Source: CAZIKF01 sp964539825
Lineage (GTDB): Bacteria; Muiribacteriota; UBA6191
Length of the DNA: 64,000 nucleotides
Assembly: GCA_964539825.1 (NCBI GenBank)
Contig: CAZIKF010000004.1
Coordinates: 1 to 64,000, forward strand
Reading direction: 5' to 3'
Shown here in pieces: positions 44,201 to 52,742 of this stretch. The notes below the pieces were generated by a model. The model saw only the letters and a program-made list of their open reading frames with translations, was not told the DNA's origin and searched no databases. Position numbers and translations under genes: made by a program. How positions within the stretch are numbered: position 1 is the stretch's first letter; each line of letters begins with the position of its first letter.

Positions 44201-45430
44201 AATCTCCTCCTCAGTATCAAGACTTTTTTCAATGCTTTGCAGTCCGGAATCAAAGGCGTCATCTTCAGCGGAGTCTGAACTCGTTGAAGTTACGGAAGAA
44301 ATTTCATCAAAATCATCGCTACTCTCATCTTCATCAAGCTTTGATCCAAAGCTGTCATCTTCCTTGTCATCAGATCCAAAGAAGTCATCCTCTTCCTCAT
44401 CTTGTCCGCTGCTTGAGGATGTGAAGGAGTCCTCTTCTTTTTCTGAAAAGAGATCCTCTTCCTCGGTATCGAGGAAGTCATCATCTTCACCCGGGGAATC
44501 TGAGGAGAGTTCAAAATCTGAGCTCCCATCTTCTGAAATGCTGCTCATGGCGGAATCTGACGGGGAACTTTCCGTGATCAAATCTTCGCCGCCAAAGAAT
44601 TCATCAAAGTCGTCTTCCGTAGAGGCAGGTTCCTTTTTTACAGCGGCAATTGGGACCTCGGAATCGGAGCCCATAAAGTCGTCAAAACCATCCTCACCGG
44701 CGGAAAGAGTATCCCCTGGGGATGCTGGATCATCAAAAAGCGAATCTGAGTCGGAGGTCTCAATGCTGGCGGGAGAGGGCTTTTCACCAAACAAATCATC
44801 GAGATCAGACACAACCTCATCCAGGGATTCCACTTCTCCCTCTGGAGAGGAAGTTTCCAGCGCGTTTGTCCGTTCCGTTTTATCTTCAATATTTTCCAGT
44901 CCTGAAAAGAGATCTGAACTGCTCTCCTCAAAGAGAACGGCCGATTCCTCTTCAACAGCGGAGATGGTTTCCAGCTTCTCCTCCTTTAGGTCCTCGACAG
45001 CGTCTAGATCGAAAAGATCCTGGGAAGCATCAGTCCCACTCTCCATACCCGTGTTTAAATTCTCATTCAGGGGCTTTGAGCCGGAGTCCATCTGAAACAG
45101 ATCATCTAAATTATTCTCTGCACTTACGCTTTGAGGCTCTTCAAGGGAAAATAAATCATCCAGGGAGTCAGCAGAACCAGGGGTAGTGGATTCCTGGGGC
45201 GAATCATCGAGGAAGCCCAGATCTACCGAATCCTCCTTTGGATTTGGCCCATCGGAAAAGGAGGGAAAATCCTCACTGATCAGCTTTTTATCCTCAAGCC
45301 CTAGTGAATCTGCATCTAGATCAAAGATATCCTCTCCACCATTGGATTCTTCATGGTGCAGGGGAGTACCGCACTGATTACAGAATTTATCTATATCATT
45401 GTTTTGGTATCCACAGGTGGGACAGGACAT
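41210..45430 (-). CDS. Giant zinc-ribbon / acidic / HEAT-repeat protein
   Basis: About 1406 residues from ATG 45430 (GAGG seven bases upstream). Residues 1-25 are a zinc ribbon with two CxxC pairs (CPTCGYQNNDIDKFCNQCG). Residues ~30-420 are extremely Asp/Glu/Ser-rich and probably disordered. From ~425 to the end there are about thirty HEAT/PBS-lyase-type repeats of ~31 residues with the core xVRxxAxxALGxIGDxxAVxPLI. There is no signal peptide or enzymatic domain. It should be a long solenoid scaffold in the cytoplasm. The HEAT part is built of near-uniform units, indicating internal amplification. It stands between the PhnD-like unit and the GlmU-like gene. Function unknown. Confidence 0.85.
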   Translation of the reverse strand: MSCPTCGYQNNDIDKFCNQCGTPLHHEESNGGEDIFDLDADSLGLEDKKLISEDFPSFSDGPNPKEDSVDLGFLDDSPQESTTPGSADSLDDLFSLEEPQSVSAENNLDDLFQMDSGSKPLNENLNTGMESGTDASQDLFDLDAVEDLKEEKLETISAVEEESAVLFEESSSDLFSGLENIEDKTERTNALETSSPEGEVESLDEVVSDLDDLFGEKPSPASIETSDSDSLFDDPASPGDTLSAGEDGFDDFMGSDSEVPIAAVKKEPASTEDDFDEFFGGEDLITESSPSDSAMSSISEDGSSDFELSSDSPGEDDDFLDTEEEDLFSEKEEDSFTSSSSGQDEEEDDFFGSDDKEDDSFGSKLDEDESSDDFDEISSVTSTSSDSAEDDAFDSGLQSIEKSLDTEEEIEEFEDSEEEISALISKLGDKEDEPEEFALESLEEERAVTEDLMDILKTSEDEDTRYQAALTLANSYDPECIPMLMELLQDPNLEIRECAAKALGEIGGEEAVDPLVRTLATDSTNMKYISVSALGMIGSARALKPLVTLLHESDENIRYMTVEALGEIAATESVDPLLQLVPTADRDLRYAIAKSFGRIADPRTQPVLIRFLSDEDSEVVREAAAALGKLGDETAVSPLIEKMIESDAETKTAIVRALGSLGSVQSVLTLLDHLKTSDHRLQKEIIVALGKIRDERAIGDIKHLILDASQEIQQEGVRALGEIGSEESLDTLAVLLDAGDRSLRFPITEALGKIGSPKGQMSLFQLILDGDLEVRQRAVIALGEISDPASVSHLLKLQNDPDKILRTNVAESLGKIGTKDAIIPLIHFVKDPEEIVSEKAVWGLLQIGSPVVPHVIEVLDQVPESHRERLVYVLGQTGEVKSIHSLLQMLEHSDGTLKDVVCNALVEIDHRMMKENPVGTLLKTGYAWLRFTLIQALGQAGDERSVHILLDMIENTFQQEDREYLEYFPDPMIREVSMEALSAIQRSASEIMGSLEFPNRVTSVLEAMVNAAPENTAWYIRALGSIRNKSAVNALVELIKKPDLKLDPLVIAEALSHGTDPELLDQLLQSVNTANPLVRMRIVVILGYLKDSRAIGKLSQLVSDMDEHVRFESINALDKIGSNQGIHALSQCLKDVSEWNRRRAVEVLGRFISEETLHTLRKALHDRAESVRIAAARALSRFPDPKVVELLVEAIHDTSLEVRQMVLEALGEVGNRRAVPAVIEMLSDTDSRVRQASIRVLGKLKDMSCVVPLLRVMDDQNEWVRNDAIEILKDFGIDAWDPLLQALNNEEDMVQENAIEVLSQIQDRRLLQRVGKVLASRFKLMRANGATVLGRLGDKNSVVPLIQLLEDRDYEVREKSALALGEIRDLGATLSLRDALHDPNKEVRTAARTALDAIRDASHGSI

Positions 45431-45551
45431 GATCAACCTCTAAGTGGGTCCAATTCCCTATGGAAATCGGAGGTCTAGAAGGACATTTTAACAAATTTAC
45501 TCGATTTATCTGTGTTTTTGTCTATTTATTGGTGTGTACGATCACTACTCC
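45431..45551. other. Short intergenic region before the HEAT protein
   Basis: AT-rich 121-bp gap between two minus-strand genes. It must hold the promoter of the HEAT gene, but the best candidate on the minus strand (TAAAAT, poor -35) is weak, and no terminator stem is obvious. Confidence 0.3.
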
Positions 45552-46304
45552 CTACTGTGCAAGACGTTGAGTCAAAATACCGCAAGCCGCGTCCAATTGC
45601 TGGGGATCATTGACTCCGAGGAATTCATTTTCCTCACCAAGTGACCTTGCCATCACTGAAAAACCTCTCTCTCTTGCGATTCCAATCATATCTGTCAGGT
45701 AATATTCGCCCTGGGTGTTGTCATTTCCAACCTGTTGAAGAAGGTCAAAGACTAATTCGCAGGAACCAAGATAGATCCCTGTATTAATCTCCTGTATGGA
45801 GCGTTGCTGATCTGAGCAATCCTTATCCTCGATAATCTTCAGCAAATTCCCCTGGGGATCTCTCAGAATTCTGCCATAACCCTTGGGATCGTCTACTACC
45901 GTGGATAGCACCAGTAGATCACTGCCAGTGGAGTCGTAAACTTCAAGAAATTGTTGAAGAGTCTGCTGCTTAAGACAGGGTGTATCTCCACACAAAATCA
46001 AGCAATGAGTCGCCCCGATTTCTCTGATAACTTCGTAAGCGCTGAGCACGGCGTGGCCCGTTCCCAGGGGTTGAGTCTGAACCGCAAACCATCTTCCTTC
46101 CCCGGATAATGCTACTTGTACCTTTTCCTTTTCATGTCCCACAACGATGCAGTGTTTTTGAATACCAGCCTGGGAGGTACTTTGAATTACATATTCCGCC
46201 AGCGGGATACCTTCAATCTCATGTAAGACTTTGGGCAGGGAGGAAAGCATTCGTTTGCCCTGTCCGGCAGCCAGAATAATCGAAGCGAAATTCTGTAGAT
46301 TCAT
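45552..46304 (-). CDS. GlmU-like sugar-1-phosphate nucleotidyltransferase (no acetyltransferase domain)
   Basis: 250-residue Rossmann-type nucleotidyltransferase. The N-terminal IILAAGQGKRMLSSLPKVLHEIEGIPL is the pyrophosphorylase signature of GlmU, and LGTGHAVLSAYEV, LCGDTPCL, GYGRILRD, INTGIYL and NDNTQGEYYLTDMI also fit UDP-GlcNAc pyrophosphorylase. GlmU is normally ~450 residues with a C-terminal left-handed beta-helix acetyltransferase; that half is absent and the gene simply stops. It overlaps the methyltransferase gene as ATGA. Together with glmS in the same unit it suggests synthesis of a UDP-amino sugar, with acetylation done by another protein. Confidence 0.88.
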   Translation of the reverse strand: MNLQNFASIILAAGQGKRMLSSLPKVLHEIEGIPLAEYVIQSTSQAGIQKHCIVVGHEKEKVQVALSGEGRWFAVQTQPLGTGHAVLSAYEVIREIGATHCLILCGDTPCLKQQTLQQFLEVYDSTGSDLLVLSTVVDDPKGYGRILRDPQGNLLKIIEDKDCSDQQRSIQEINTGIYLGSCELVFDLLQQVGNDNTQGEYYLTDMIGIARERGFSVMARSLGEENEFLGVNDPQQLDAACGILTQRLAQ

Positions 46305-47218
46305 GAGAGTGGGTTCACTTCCTGGCTTTGAGCTACGGCGATGAGGGTATCAGCGGTTCCCCTTCCTTCCATGTACTGTCGATACCCCTTTTCCATGAGG
46401 GAGTCTTCAAACTGCTTATAAAGATCATGACCACCGGGTTGGCGGTCTAGAAACCATCTCAGGTGATTGGTAAAACCGTATCTTTGGAAACCCCGAATGT
46501 TCACCTTTGTAAATCCAGCCTCCTGGAGTATGACCCTGAGTGATTCTTCTGTGTGCAAAACCAGGTGTTCACTCCAAAAGACAAAGTCCCGGAATTCTGG
46601 TAAATCCAGGGATTGAATCAAGAAATCCCGTGCATTGGGAACCTCAACGACTATGCTCCCACCCGGGACAAGCTTGGAGCGGATGGCAGACAGAATTTCG
46701 ACCTGCTTTGGAAGGTGCTCCAATACATGAAAAATTGTAATCAGATCGAAATTTTCTGGGTGATCCTCAAGACTGGGCAGTACGTTGATTTCGGGCTCTT
46801 TTAGCCGCAGGCTCTGGCGACAGTATTCCCTGAGTTCTACTCCGCTCAGGCGACTGGAAACAGCCTTAGCGTGGCGTAAGAATCCACCGTAGCCGCATCC
46901 GAAATCACAAATGCTTTTGGAATTGGCGAGGTCCTTGAACTGGTTGAACCTGCGTAGGTCATCCTCGAGCATTGAGGATTCAATAATGGTTCCGTCCGAT
47001 AACTCATCGATCGGTTTATTTTCTTCCCTGTCTTCCTTCTTTCCCGATGCATAATAATCTTCAAACCGCTCGTATCTCTGCAGGAAAATGACCCCTGAAT
47101 CCTCGTCTAAGTACACGGGAATATCTTTATCACGAGTCTTATCACTGATCTTTCGGACCGTCTTCTCATGGATGACGCCTAGCTTGATCAGTTCATGATA
47201 AATAGGATTGGTGATCAT
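46301..47218 (-). CDS. Class I SAM-dependent methyltransferase
   Basis: Start set at ATG 47218 (MITNPIYHELIKLG); an in-frame upstream start at 47269 would run into glmS. Residues ~100-210 form the methyltransferase core: ICDFGCGYGGFLRHAKAV (SAM-binding loop), GVELREYC, FDLITIFHVLEHLPKQ and LVPGGSIVVEVPNARD. The N-terminal ~90 residues and the C-terminal GFTNHLRWFLDRQPGGH are like sugar or lipid-linked methyltransferases of surface polysaccharide clusters. In an operon with glmS, a sugar kinase and a nucleotidyltransferase, a methylated sugar or nucleotide sugar is the likely target. Confidence 0.82.
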   Translation of the reverse strand: MITNPIYHELIKLGVIHEKTVRKISDKTRDKDIPVYLDEDSGVIFLQRYERFEDYYASGKKEDREENKPIDELSDGTIIESSMLEDDLRRFNQFKDLANSKSICDFGCGYGGFLRHAKAVSSRLSGVELREYCRQSLRLKEPEINVLPSLEDHPENFDLITIFHVLEHLPKQVEILSAIRSKLVPGGSIVVEVPNARDFLIQSLDLPEFRDFVFWSEHLVLHTEESLRVILQEAGFTKVNIRGFQRYGFTNHLRWFLDRQPGGHDLYKQFEDSLMEKGYRQYMEGRGTADTLIAVAQSQEVNPLS

Positions 47219-47243
47219 TGGAGTTCGCGAGGGTAATTCCCAA

Positions 47244-49085
47244 TTACTCCACGGTGACCGACTTGGCAAGATTTCTGGGCTGATCTACATCGGCCCCCTT
47301 TAGATCGGCTACGTAATAGGCGAATAACTGCAAAGGTACCACGTTGATTAACGGGGAGACAAAGGGATGTACCGGCGGCACCCATAAGATATCATCTACA
47401 ATCTTCTCCAGGGATTCGTCCCCTTTGGTCCCTATCGCTAACACACGGCAATCTCTTGATCTGGCTTCGATGACATTGCTGACAACTTTTTGGTATATGG
47501 GGCCGCGGGTTAAAATGGCAACCACAGGACAGTTTCTATCCAGTAGGGCTATGGGTCCGTGCTTCATTTCTCCGGCCGCGTACCCTTCGGCGTGAATATA
47601 AGATATCTCTTTGAGCTTGAGAGCGCCTTCCAGGGCTGTTGGATAATCCAGATCACGCCCCAGGTATAAAAAGTCCGTGAAGTTCAAATACTCATAAGCA
47701 TGCTTTTCAATGGCAGATTTCTCTTGAAGAACGGTTTCAATTTTCTGCGGGATCACCTTCAGTTCATGGATTAATTCACGGACTTCTTCCTTACTTAAGG
47801 ACTCGCTACTCCTGGCCAGGAAAAGAGAAAAGAGCTCGAAGGCAACAACCATCGCCATATAGGCTTTGGTGGAAGCTACACCGATTTCCGGGCCTGCAAA
47901 AATAAAGAAATTTCCATCGACTTCCCTGCTGAGCGTGGAGCCCTTAACATTTAGGAATCCTATTGTTCGAGCCCCCTTTTCCTTCGCCAATCGCGTTGCC
48001 GCAATGGTATCCGCGGTTTCTCCCGACTGGGAAACGGCGATAACCAGGGTAGAATCATCGCAATAGGGGTCACGATAGCGATATTCGGAAGCCAGTTCGG
48101 CTTCAGCTGGAATTCCGCTAAGCCGCTCAATGAGATACTTCCCCACCATTCCAGAATAATATGCGGTGCCGCATCCCAGGATGTGAATTCTCTTGATTCC
48201 CCGGATTATTTCAGGGGACAGATTCAGTTCATCTAAGAGAATCTCCCCTCTTTCCTCGTCGGTCCTCCCATCAAGGGTATTTCGAATCACCGAAGGCTGC
48301 TCATGGATCTCTTTGAGCATAAAATGCTTGTATCCGCCCTTTTCGGCCGCGACCGGGTTCCACTCGATCTGCTCAAATTCGTGGGACATGGCCGTGCCGC
48401 TATCTATTTCAAATAGCTCAAGCTGCCCAGGGCTGACAATGCCGGCCTGCCCGTCTTCAAGAAATACAACCTTTCGGGTGTGACGAATCATGGCCACAAC
48501 ATCGGACGCGATGAAAGAACCCACATGGTCTTCGCAGTGTCCTACGATCAGGGGACAATTCTTGCGCGCGATGAAAATTTTCTCCGGATGGTCCACATTA
48601 CAGACCGCCAGGGCATAGGCTCCTTCCAGTTTTCGCAGAGCCTTAAGAAACGCCGTCATGGGGTCACCATTTTCATAGTGAGCGATTAGATGAGCGATAA
48701 TCTCAGTGTCGGTGTCCGAGTGAAACTGGTGTCCGTTTTCCATCAAATGCTCTTTGATCTGAAGGTAGTTCTCAATGATTCCGTTATGAACCACGACCCA
48801 TCGTGAGGCGTTGTCAATATGAGGATGGGCGTTGCTCTGCGAAGGCTTTCCATGGGTGGCCCACCTTGTGTGCCCAATCGCCAGGTGATTATCTCCGAGT
48901 TCCTTCTCAAGAAGCGGTCTGATTTGGTGAAGTTTTCCCGACTCTCTCTGGACCTTGAGGATGCCGTCCGTGATGACAGCGATACCAGCCGAATCATATC
49001 CTCGGTATTCAAGCTGTTCAAGACCGTCTAGAACCACCTTTGAGGCTATGAAATGATTACCGGTATACCCGACTATTCCGCACAT
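47244..49085 (-). CDS. glmS: Glutamine--fructose-6-phosphate aminotransferase
   Basis: Makes glucosamine-6-phosphate, the entry step to peptidoglycan and LPS amino sugars. 613 residues, full length. The N-terminal Ntn glutaminase starts MCGIVGYTG (Cys nucleophile after Met removal) with GHTRWATHGKPSQSNAHPH and VVHNGIIENY. Two SIS isomerase domains follow, with LGCGTAYYSGMVGKYLIE, SQSGETADT and ASTKAYMAMV; the end DQPRNLAKSVTVE is the universal GlmS tail. It overlaps the pfkB stop by 13 bp. No glmS ribozyme is visible upstream; the gene starts inside pfkB. Confidence 0.97.
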   Translation of the reverse strand: MCGIVGYTGNHFIASKVVLDGLEQLEYRGYDSAGIAVITDGILKVQRESGKLHQIRPLLEKELGDNHLAIGHTRWATHGKPSQSNAHPHIDNASRWVVVHNGIIENYLQIKEHLMENGHQFHSDTDTEIIAHLIAHYENGDPMTAFLKALRKLEGAYALAVCNVDHPEKIFIARKNCPLIVGHCEDHVGSFIASDVVAMIRHTRKVVFLEDGQAGIVSPGQLELFEIDSGTAMSHEFEQIEWNPVAAEKGGYKHFMLKEIHEQPSVIRNTLDGRTDEERGEILLDELNLSPEIIRGIKRIHILGCGTAYYSGMVGKYLIERLSGIPAEAELASEYRYRDPYCDDSTLVIAVSQSGETADTIAATRLAKEKGARTIGFLNVKGSTLSREVDGNFFIFAGPEIGVASTKAYMAMVVAFELFSLFLARSSESLSKEEVRELIHELKVIPQKIETVLQEKSAIEKHAYEYLNFTDFLYLGRDLDYPTALEGALKLKEISYIHAEGYAAGEMKHGPIALLDRNCPVVAILTRGPIYQKVVSNVIEARSRDCRVLAIGTKGDESLEKIVDDILWVPPVHPFVSPLINVVPLQLFAYYVADLKGADVDQPRNLAKSVTVE

Positions 49086-49987
49086 GCTTCCCCAGTCCGC
49101 TCCAGGAATTGATTCATCCGGCTTAGAATGTCAGATCTTGAGGAATTGGCCAAAATTGAAGTTCCGATTCCTTCCACATTCATAGAGCCCAGGATATTGC
49201 CATAGATCATAGCCTGTTTGAGAGTTTCCGGAGTGATTTCAGCCTGCTCGGAGAGATAACCTATGAATCCGCCCGCAAAAGAGTCACCGGCACCGGTAGG
49301 GTCTTGAACCTGGTCTACTTCGTAGGCGGGAACCTGGTAGCTGAATTCTCGCGTAACAAGGCACGCGCCTTTAGAGCCCATCTTTATCACCACATGAGAA
49401 GGTCCGCATTCCAAAACAGCCAATCCCGCTTTCATCAGGTCAGTCTCTCCCGTGAGTGCTCGGGCCTCTCCTTCATTAAAAATCAGGACATCTACCAGTT
49501 TTAAAGTTTCCAAAAGCTCTTGCTTAGTGGATTCAATCCATAAGTTCATGGTGTCTAAGACCTTGAGTTCGGCCACTGTTCTGGCGGCCACATCTCTTTG
49601 TAGAGCAGGATGTATGTTTCCAAGGAAAAGAATTCGAGTTTCATGCCCCTCTCCCTTGAATTGAGGACTAAAGGACTCGAATACATTGAGTTGTGTATCG
49701 AGGGTAATAGCTTCCTCCATTTCCCCCAGATTGTACTGACCTTTCCAGCGAAAGGTTAGACCTTCCGAAACCTGTACAAGATCAAGGTTTATGCCCCTGG
49801 ACCGGAAGTAGTCCAAATGCTCTTGAGGAAAGTCCTTTCCGATTACCGCGACCATCGAGATAGAGGCATCAAATAAGGAGCAGGCTGAGCAGAAGTGAGA
49901 TAGAGATCCGCCTAAAATATCATTATATTCCCCACTGGGGAGCACCAGGGAGTCTAGAGCTAGGGATCCAACCGCAGTAACCGTCAT
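49073..49987 (-). CDS. PfkB-family sugar kinase
   Basis: Start ATG 49987 (MTVTAVGSLALDSL) is fixed by a strong AGGAGG ten bases upstream; the longer open frame to 50128 is not translated. 304 residues, ribokinase fold: GGSLSHFCSACSLF near the N-terminus, LIFNEGEARALTGE, VVIKMGSKGACLV, and the anion-hole and catalytic motif DPTGAGDSFAGGFIGYL with the catalytic Asp. The substrate is not evident; in a glmS/GlmU-like operon a phosphosugar or nucleoside role is possible. It is the first gene of a four-gene minus-strand unit divergent from the chaperone operon. Confidence 0.9.
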   Translation of the reverse strand: MTVTAVGSLALDSLVLPSGEYNDILGGSLSHFCSACSLFDASISMVAVIGKDFPQEHLDYFRSRGINLDLVQVSEGLTFRWKGQYNLGEMEEAITLDTQLNVFESFSPQFKGEGHETRILFLGNIHPALQRDVAARTVAELKVLDTMNLWIESTKQELLETLKLVDVLIFNEGEARALTGETDLMKAGLAVLECGPSHVVIKMGSKGACLVTREFSYQVPAYEVDQVQDPTGAGDSFAGGFIGYLSEQAEITPETLKQAMIYGNILGSMNVEGIGTSILANSSRSDILSRMNQFLERTGEACAE

Positions 49988-50183
49988 ATCAGTGTACCTC
50001 CTGGACTGTAGAATCAGGCTTGGGGACAGGGTCCTTCGTGATTTAACCCTGAACAAAACGCGGGAGATCTTAGCATAGTGGATTTTGTAGCGCACTTCAA
50101 TTCTGAGAGGGACCGGGATAGGGTCCAATAGGTTGGACTCCTGGTTCTCTATGAGGACAAAAAACGAACAAAATCCGCCTTTT

Positions 50184-50212
50184 TTGACAAGTTATCCCGA
50201 CGAGAATATAAT
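50184..50212 (+). promoter_or_regulatory. Perfect consensus sigma-70 promoter
   Basis: TTGACA at 50184-50189, a 17-bp spacer, and TATAAT at 50207-50212: an exact match to the bacterial housekeeping consensus. It points into the plus-strand operon starting at 50245, with a ~25-nt leader. It is the best promoter in the window. Confidence 0.88.
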
Positions 50213-50244
50213 TCTGACGCGCATTACCCTAAGGGAACTCCAAC

Positions 50245-51978
50245 ATGCAAAAAACTCTTCCAGGCCTTCTTACCGTACTGGTCTTGGCCCTCGTAATTCT
50301 TCAGATTGGTCAGATTTTTCAAATTCCAATTCTCAATCCAACAGTTCAGAGCGGAGCCCAGGTCAAGGAAGAGGTTTTAAAGAGCATTCGTGCAGAGCTC
50401 CCAGGATTAGTAATTGAAGAAATTGGTTCTCAAATCCATGAGTTGGTGATGGATAAAATCAAATTGTCCGGTTTGGTTTCAGACGCCGCTCTCGCCCGTC
50501 CTGAGAATATCCAATATGTTTTGCGGGTAGGCTCTCAAATGATTAACCGCGAAGATTTCACTACGAAATTTCAGGAATTCTTAAAAAAGGGTGAAGTTCA
50601 AAACCTTCCAAAAGTGGACCAGAAAAAGGAGTTTGTGAAGCAGCTTAAGAAGCATTACGCAGTTCTTGAGGATTGCTACAATACAGGTGTCGATCAGAAG
50701 GAGTCCTATAAGACCCAGTTTCGAAAATATAGAAACGGCCTCTTCCTCACAGAACTGCTTAAATCTCAAATTCAGCCCATCACTGTTGAAGATGTGAAGA
50801 CTTATTATGATGAAAACCTCAGTCTCTATGAAGTTGGGGATAGTTATAGTTTCCAACTGGTGGAAGGAAAGGACCAAAACTCCCTGGTAAGCATCACGAC
50901 ACCTCAGAGTTTTCGGGAAAATAAGGGATCCAAACAAAACTTTCAGGAGCAGCCTGAATCCCAGGTTCCCTATTCTTTTCGAAAAGCGCTTGAAGCAGTA
51001 GCGGTAGATCAGCTGACACCGGTATTGAGATACCTGGATAAGTTTTATGTGCTTCTAAAAACCGCCCTGCCAAAAAAGATTTATACCCCCATTCAGCAGG
51101 CTGCCCCGTTTATCCAGGAGAGGCTCACCTATATGCGTATTCGTGAACTTCTCGCCAAACTGGCAAATCCGCTAAAGTTTCAGTTTCCTGTTTCTAAGGA
51201 TGGAGAAGCGTTTATGGTGAGTGGTAAGCCCCTACCCGAAAACGTGCTGGCTCCGGCCCGAGAGGTTTTCCCAAAAGGTTTTTTTACCCAGGCTGAACAG
51301 AGTCCCCAGGAAATCGAGAACATCAAGCTGGAACTTCATCTCATTCAACTGAAATATCACCTCAATCCGCTCTATTTCCCAGAAGAACTGCATAAAGTAG
51401 TGGAGAAGAAAGGCACTGCTTATTCAGAGGCTTTACTCATACAGGAGAAACAGCAGGAACTTCGAGGAAGGGTGGGAGTCGAAGAGAGAGAGCTCAAAAC
51501 CTACTATGAATCCAATAAAAAGCAGTTTGTACAATCAGAGGGGCAATTGGTTTCTCATATCTTTCAGAAGGAAAAAAGCACAGCTCTAGAAGTCTTGAAT
51601 ATGGTTTTGATGGACCCCAGAGCCTTTGAGCAAATTGCCCGTGAACGCTCTGAAGAACCACGGACCGCTTCCCGTGGCGGAGACATGCGCTATCTTGCCA
51701 AGGAAGACATCTCAGCTCAGATGAATCATATAGCTGGTACTTTGAAAGAAGGTGAAATCTATTCACAACTGGTTCCTTCGGCGAAAAAGGATGGATTCCA
51801 CATCATTCGTTTCGTTCGGAAGGTTCCAGCCCGGGTAGCTTCCTTTAAGGAAGTGAGAGAGCGTCTGTCCAAAGTCATTCTCACTGAAAAGCGAAATCGA
51901 TTTCTCTCATCCTATATGACCGAGGTTTCGACCAAGTATCCCATCCAGGTTGACGAGACCCTGCTTTCAAAACTTTGA
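50245..51978 (+). CDS. Membrane-anchored parvulin-type peptidyl-prolyl isomerase / chaperone
   Basis: 577 residues with one N-terminal membrane anchor (LLTVLVLALVILQIGQIF), the rest periplasmic. The C-terminal part (~430-545) is a PpiC/parvulin rotamase: LVSHIFQKEK...ALEVLNMVLMDPRAFEQIARERSEEP, SRGGDMRYLAKEDIS, GTLKEGEIYSQLVPS, GFHIIRFVRK. An earlier SurA/PpiD-like helical region has MINREDFTTKFQEFL, and a second, degenerate rotamase-like stretch lies at ~175-290. The overall order resembles PpiD/SurA folding factors for outer-membrane and periplasmic proteins. The ATG follows AAGGGAACTCC. First gene of the seven-gene operon from the promoter at 50184. Confidence 0.83.
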   Translation: MQKTLPGLLTVLVLALVILQIGQIFQIPILNPTVQSGAQVKEEVLKSIRAELPGLVIEEIGSQIHELVMDKIKLSGLVSDAALARPENIQYVLRVGSQMINREDFTTKFQEFLKKGEVQNLPKVDQKKEFVKQLKKHYAVLEDCYNTGVDQKESYKTQFRKYRNGLFLTELLKSQIQPITVEDVKTYYDENLSLYEVGDSYSFQLVEGKDQNSLVSITTPQSFRENKGSKQNFQEQPESQVPYSFRKALEAVAVDQLTPVLRYLDKFYVLLKTALPKKIYTPIQQAAPFIQERLTYMRIRELLAKLANPLKFQFPVSKDGEAFMVSGKPLPENVLAPAREVFPKGFFTQAEQSPQEIENIKLELHLIQLKYHLNPLYFPEELHKVVEKKGTAYSEALLIQEKQQELRGRVGVEERELKTYYESNKKQFVQSEGQLVSHIFQKEKSTALEVLNMVLMDPRAFEQIARERSEEPRTASRGGDMRYLAKEDISAQMNHIAGTLKEGEIYSQLVPSAKKDGFHIIRFVRKVPARVASFKEVRERLSKVILTEKRNRFLSSYMTEVSTKYPIQVDETLLSKL

Positions 51979-52742
51979 AGACCCTTCTTCTACACAAATA
52001 CCATTCCCTGGAAAATGATTTTCTAATCCTGGAAAACGGTACAGTAAGTCCTGAGCTGGCCAGGGAGACTTGCGACCGCAGCAGCGGCCTGGGAGCCGAT
52101 GGTCTCATTAATTTTGAGGTTCAACAGGATGTTTTTCAGCTGGAGCTAATCAATTCAGATGGCAGTACCGCGGGATTCAGCGGTAATGGTTTTGCCTGTA
52201 CAGCAGCGTATCTGATGAGAACCTACGCTCTTTCAACCCTGGAACTAATTTCGAAGACCAAAAGGGTTCCCGTAACCCTTCAGAAGGATGGAGTACTACT
52301 CACAATTGGAGACTATAGCTTTGATTTGAACTCAAGATATCCTTTCGAGCACCAGGTTGGCGGGAAATCCTACCATACCGTAGATGTTGGCAATGAACAT
52401 GCCGTGTTCTTTGACACTGTAGATTCGAGAACTGTAGAATCCTATTTCGCCCAGGAGACTCTCTTTCCTGATTCCATCAACATCAATTTGGCCAGAATAC
52501 TGTCAGAGAGCCTGATTGATCTTGAAGTAATTGAACGAGGCTGCGGAAGGACACGAGCCTGTACATCCGGGGCTTTGGCAACCGCCATCGCCGCGATTAC
52601 ATGTGGACTGTGTAGTCCACCAATAAGGATCAGGCAGGCAGGAGGAGAGATTTTGGTTCACCGAGACCCGGGGCAGGATCGGTATAGCGTGAAACTGTCT
52701 CCCGTATACATAGGGACATTCGAGTATGGGACGAAAAGATAA
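51975..52742 (+). CDS. dapF: DapF-like diaminopimelate epimerase with first catalytic Cys replaced by Ser
   Basis: 255 residues, TTG start overlapping the previous stop (TTGA). Both DapF halves are present. The second active-site motif ERGCGRTRACTSGA keeps the catalytic Cys (196). The first, usually NSDGSxAxxCGNGxRC, reads NSDGSTAGFSGNGFAC, so the first catalytic Cys is Ser69. The N-terminal HGxGNDF reads HSLENDF. Authentic DapF uses both cysteines to convert LL- to meso-diaminopimelate; with Ser the enzyme may be weak or have another role. No other dap gene is nearby, and the operon context (chaperone, ABC importer) is unusual for lysine synthesis. Confidence 0.85.
   Translation: MKTLLLHKYHSLENDFLILENGTVSPELARETCDRSSGLGADGLINFEVQQDVFQLELINSDGSTAGFSGNGFACTAAYLMRTYALSTLELISKTKRVPVTLQKDGVLLTIGDYSFDLNSRYPFEHQVGGKSYHTVDVGNEHAVFFDTVDSRTVESYFAQETLFPDSININLARILSESLIDLEVIERGCGRTRACTSGALATAIAAITCGLCSPPIRIRQAGGEILVHRDPGQDRYSVKLSPVYIGTFEYGTKR

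Noticed and set aside
44073..45095. 340-residue Ser/Glu-rich ORF on the plus strand
   Set aside because: It is the antisense of the acidic Asp/Glu/Ser region of the HEAT protein; its composition is explained by that gene and it has no start signals.
49988..50160. glmS ribozyme or riboswitch upstream of the amino-sugar operon
   Set aside because: The region before pfkB shows no conserved ribozyme core; glmS itself starts inside pfkB.
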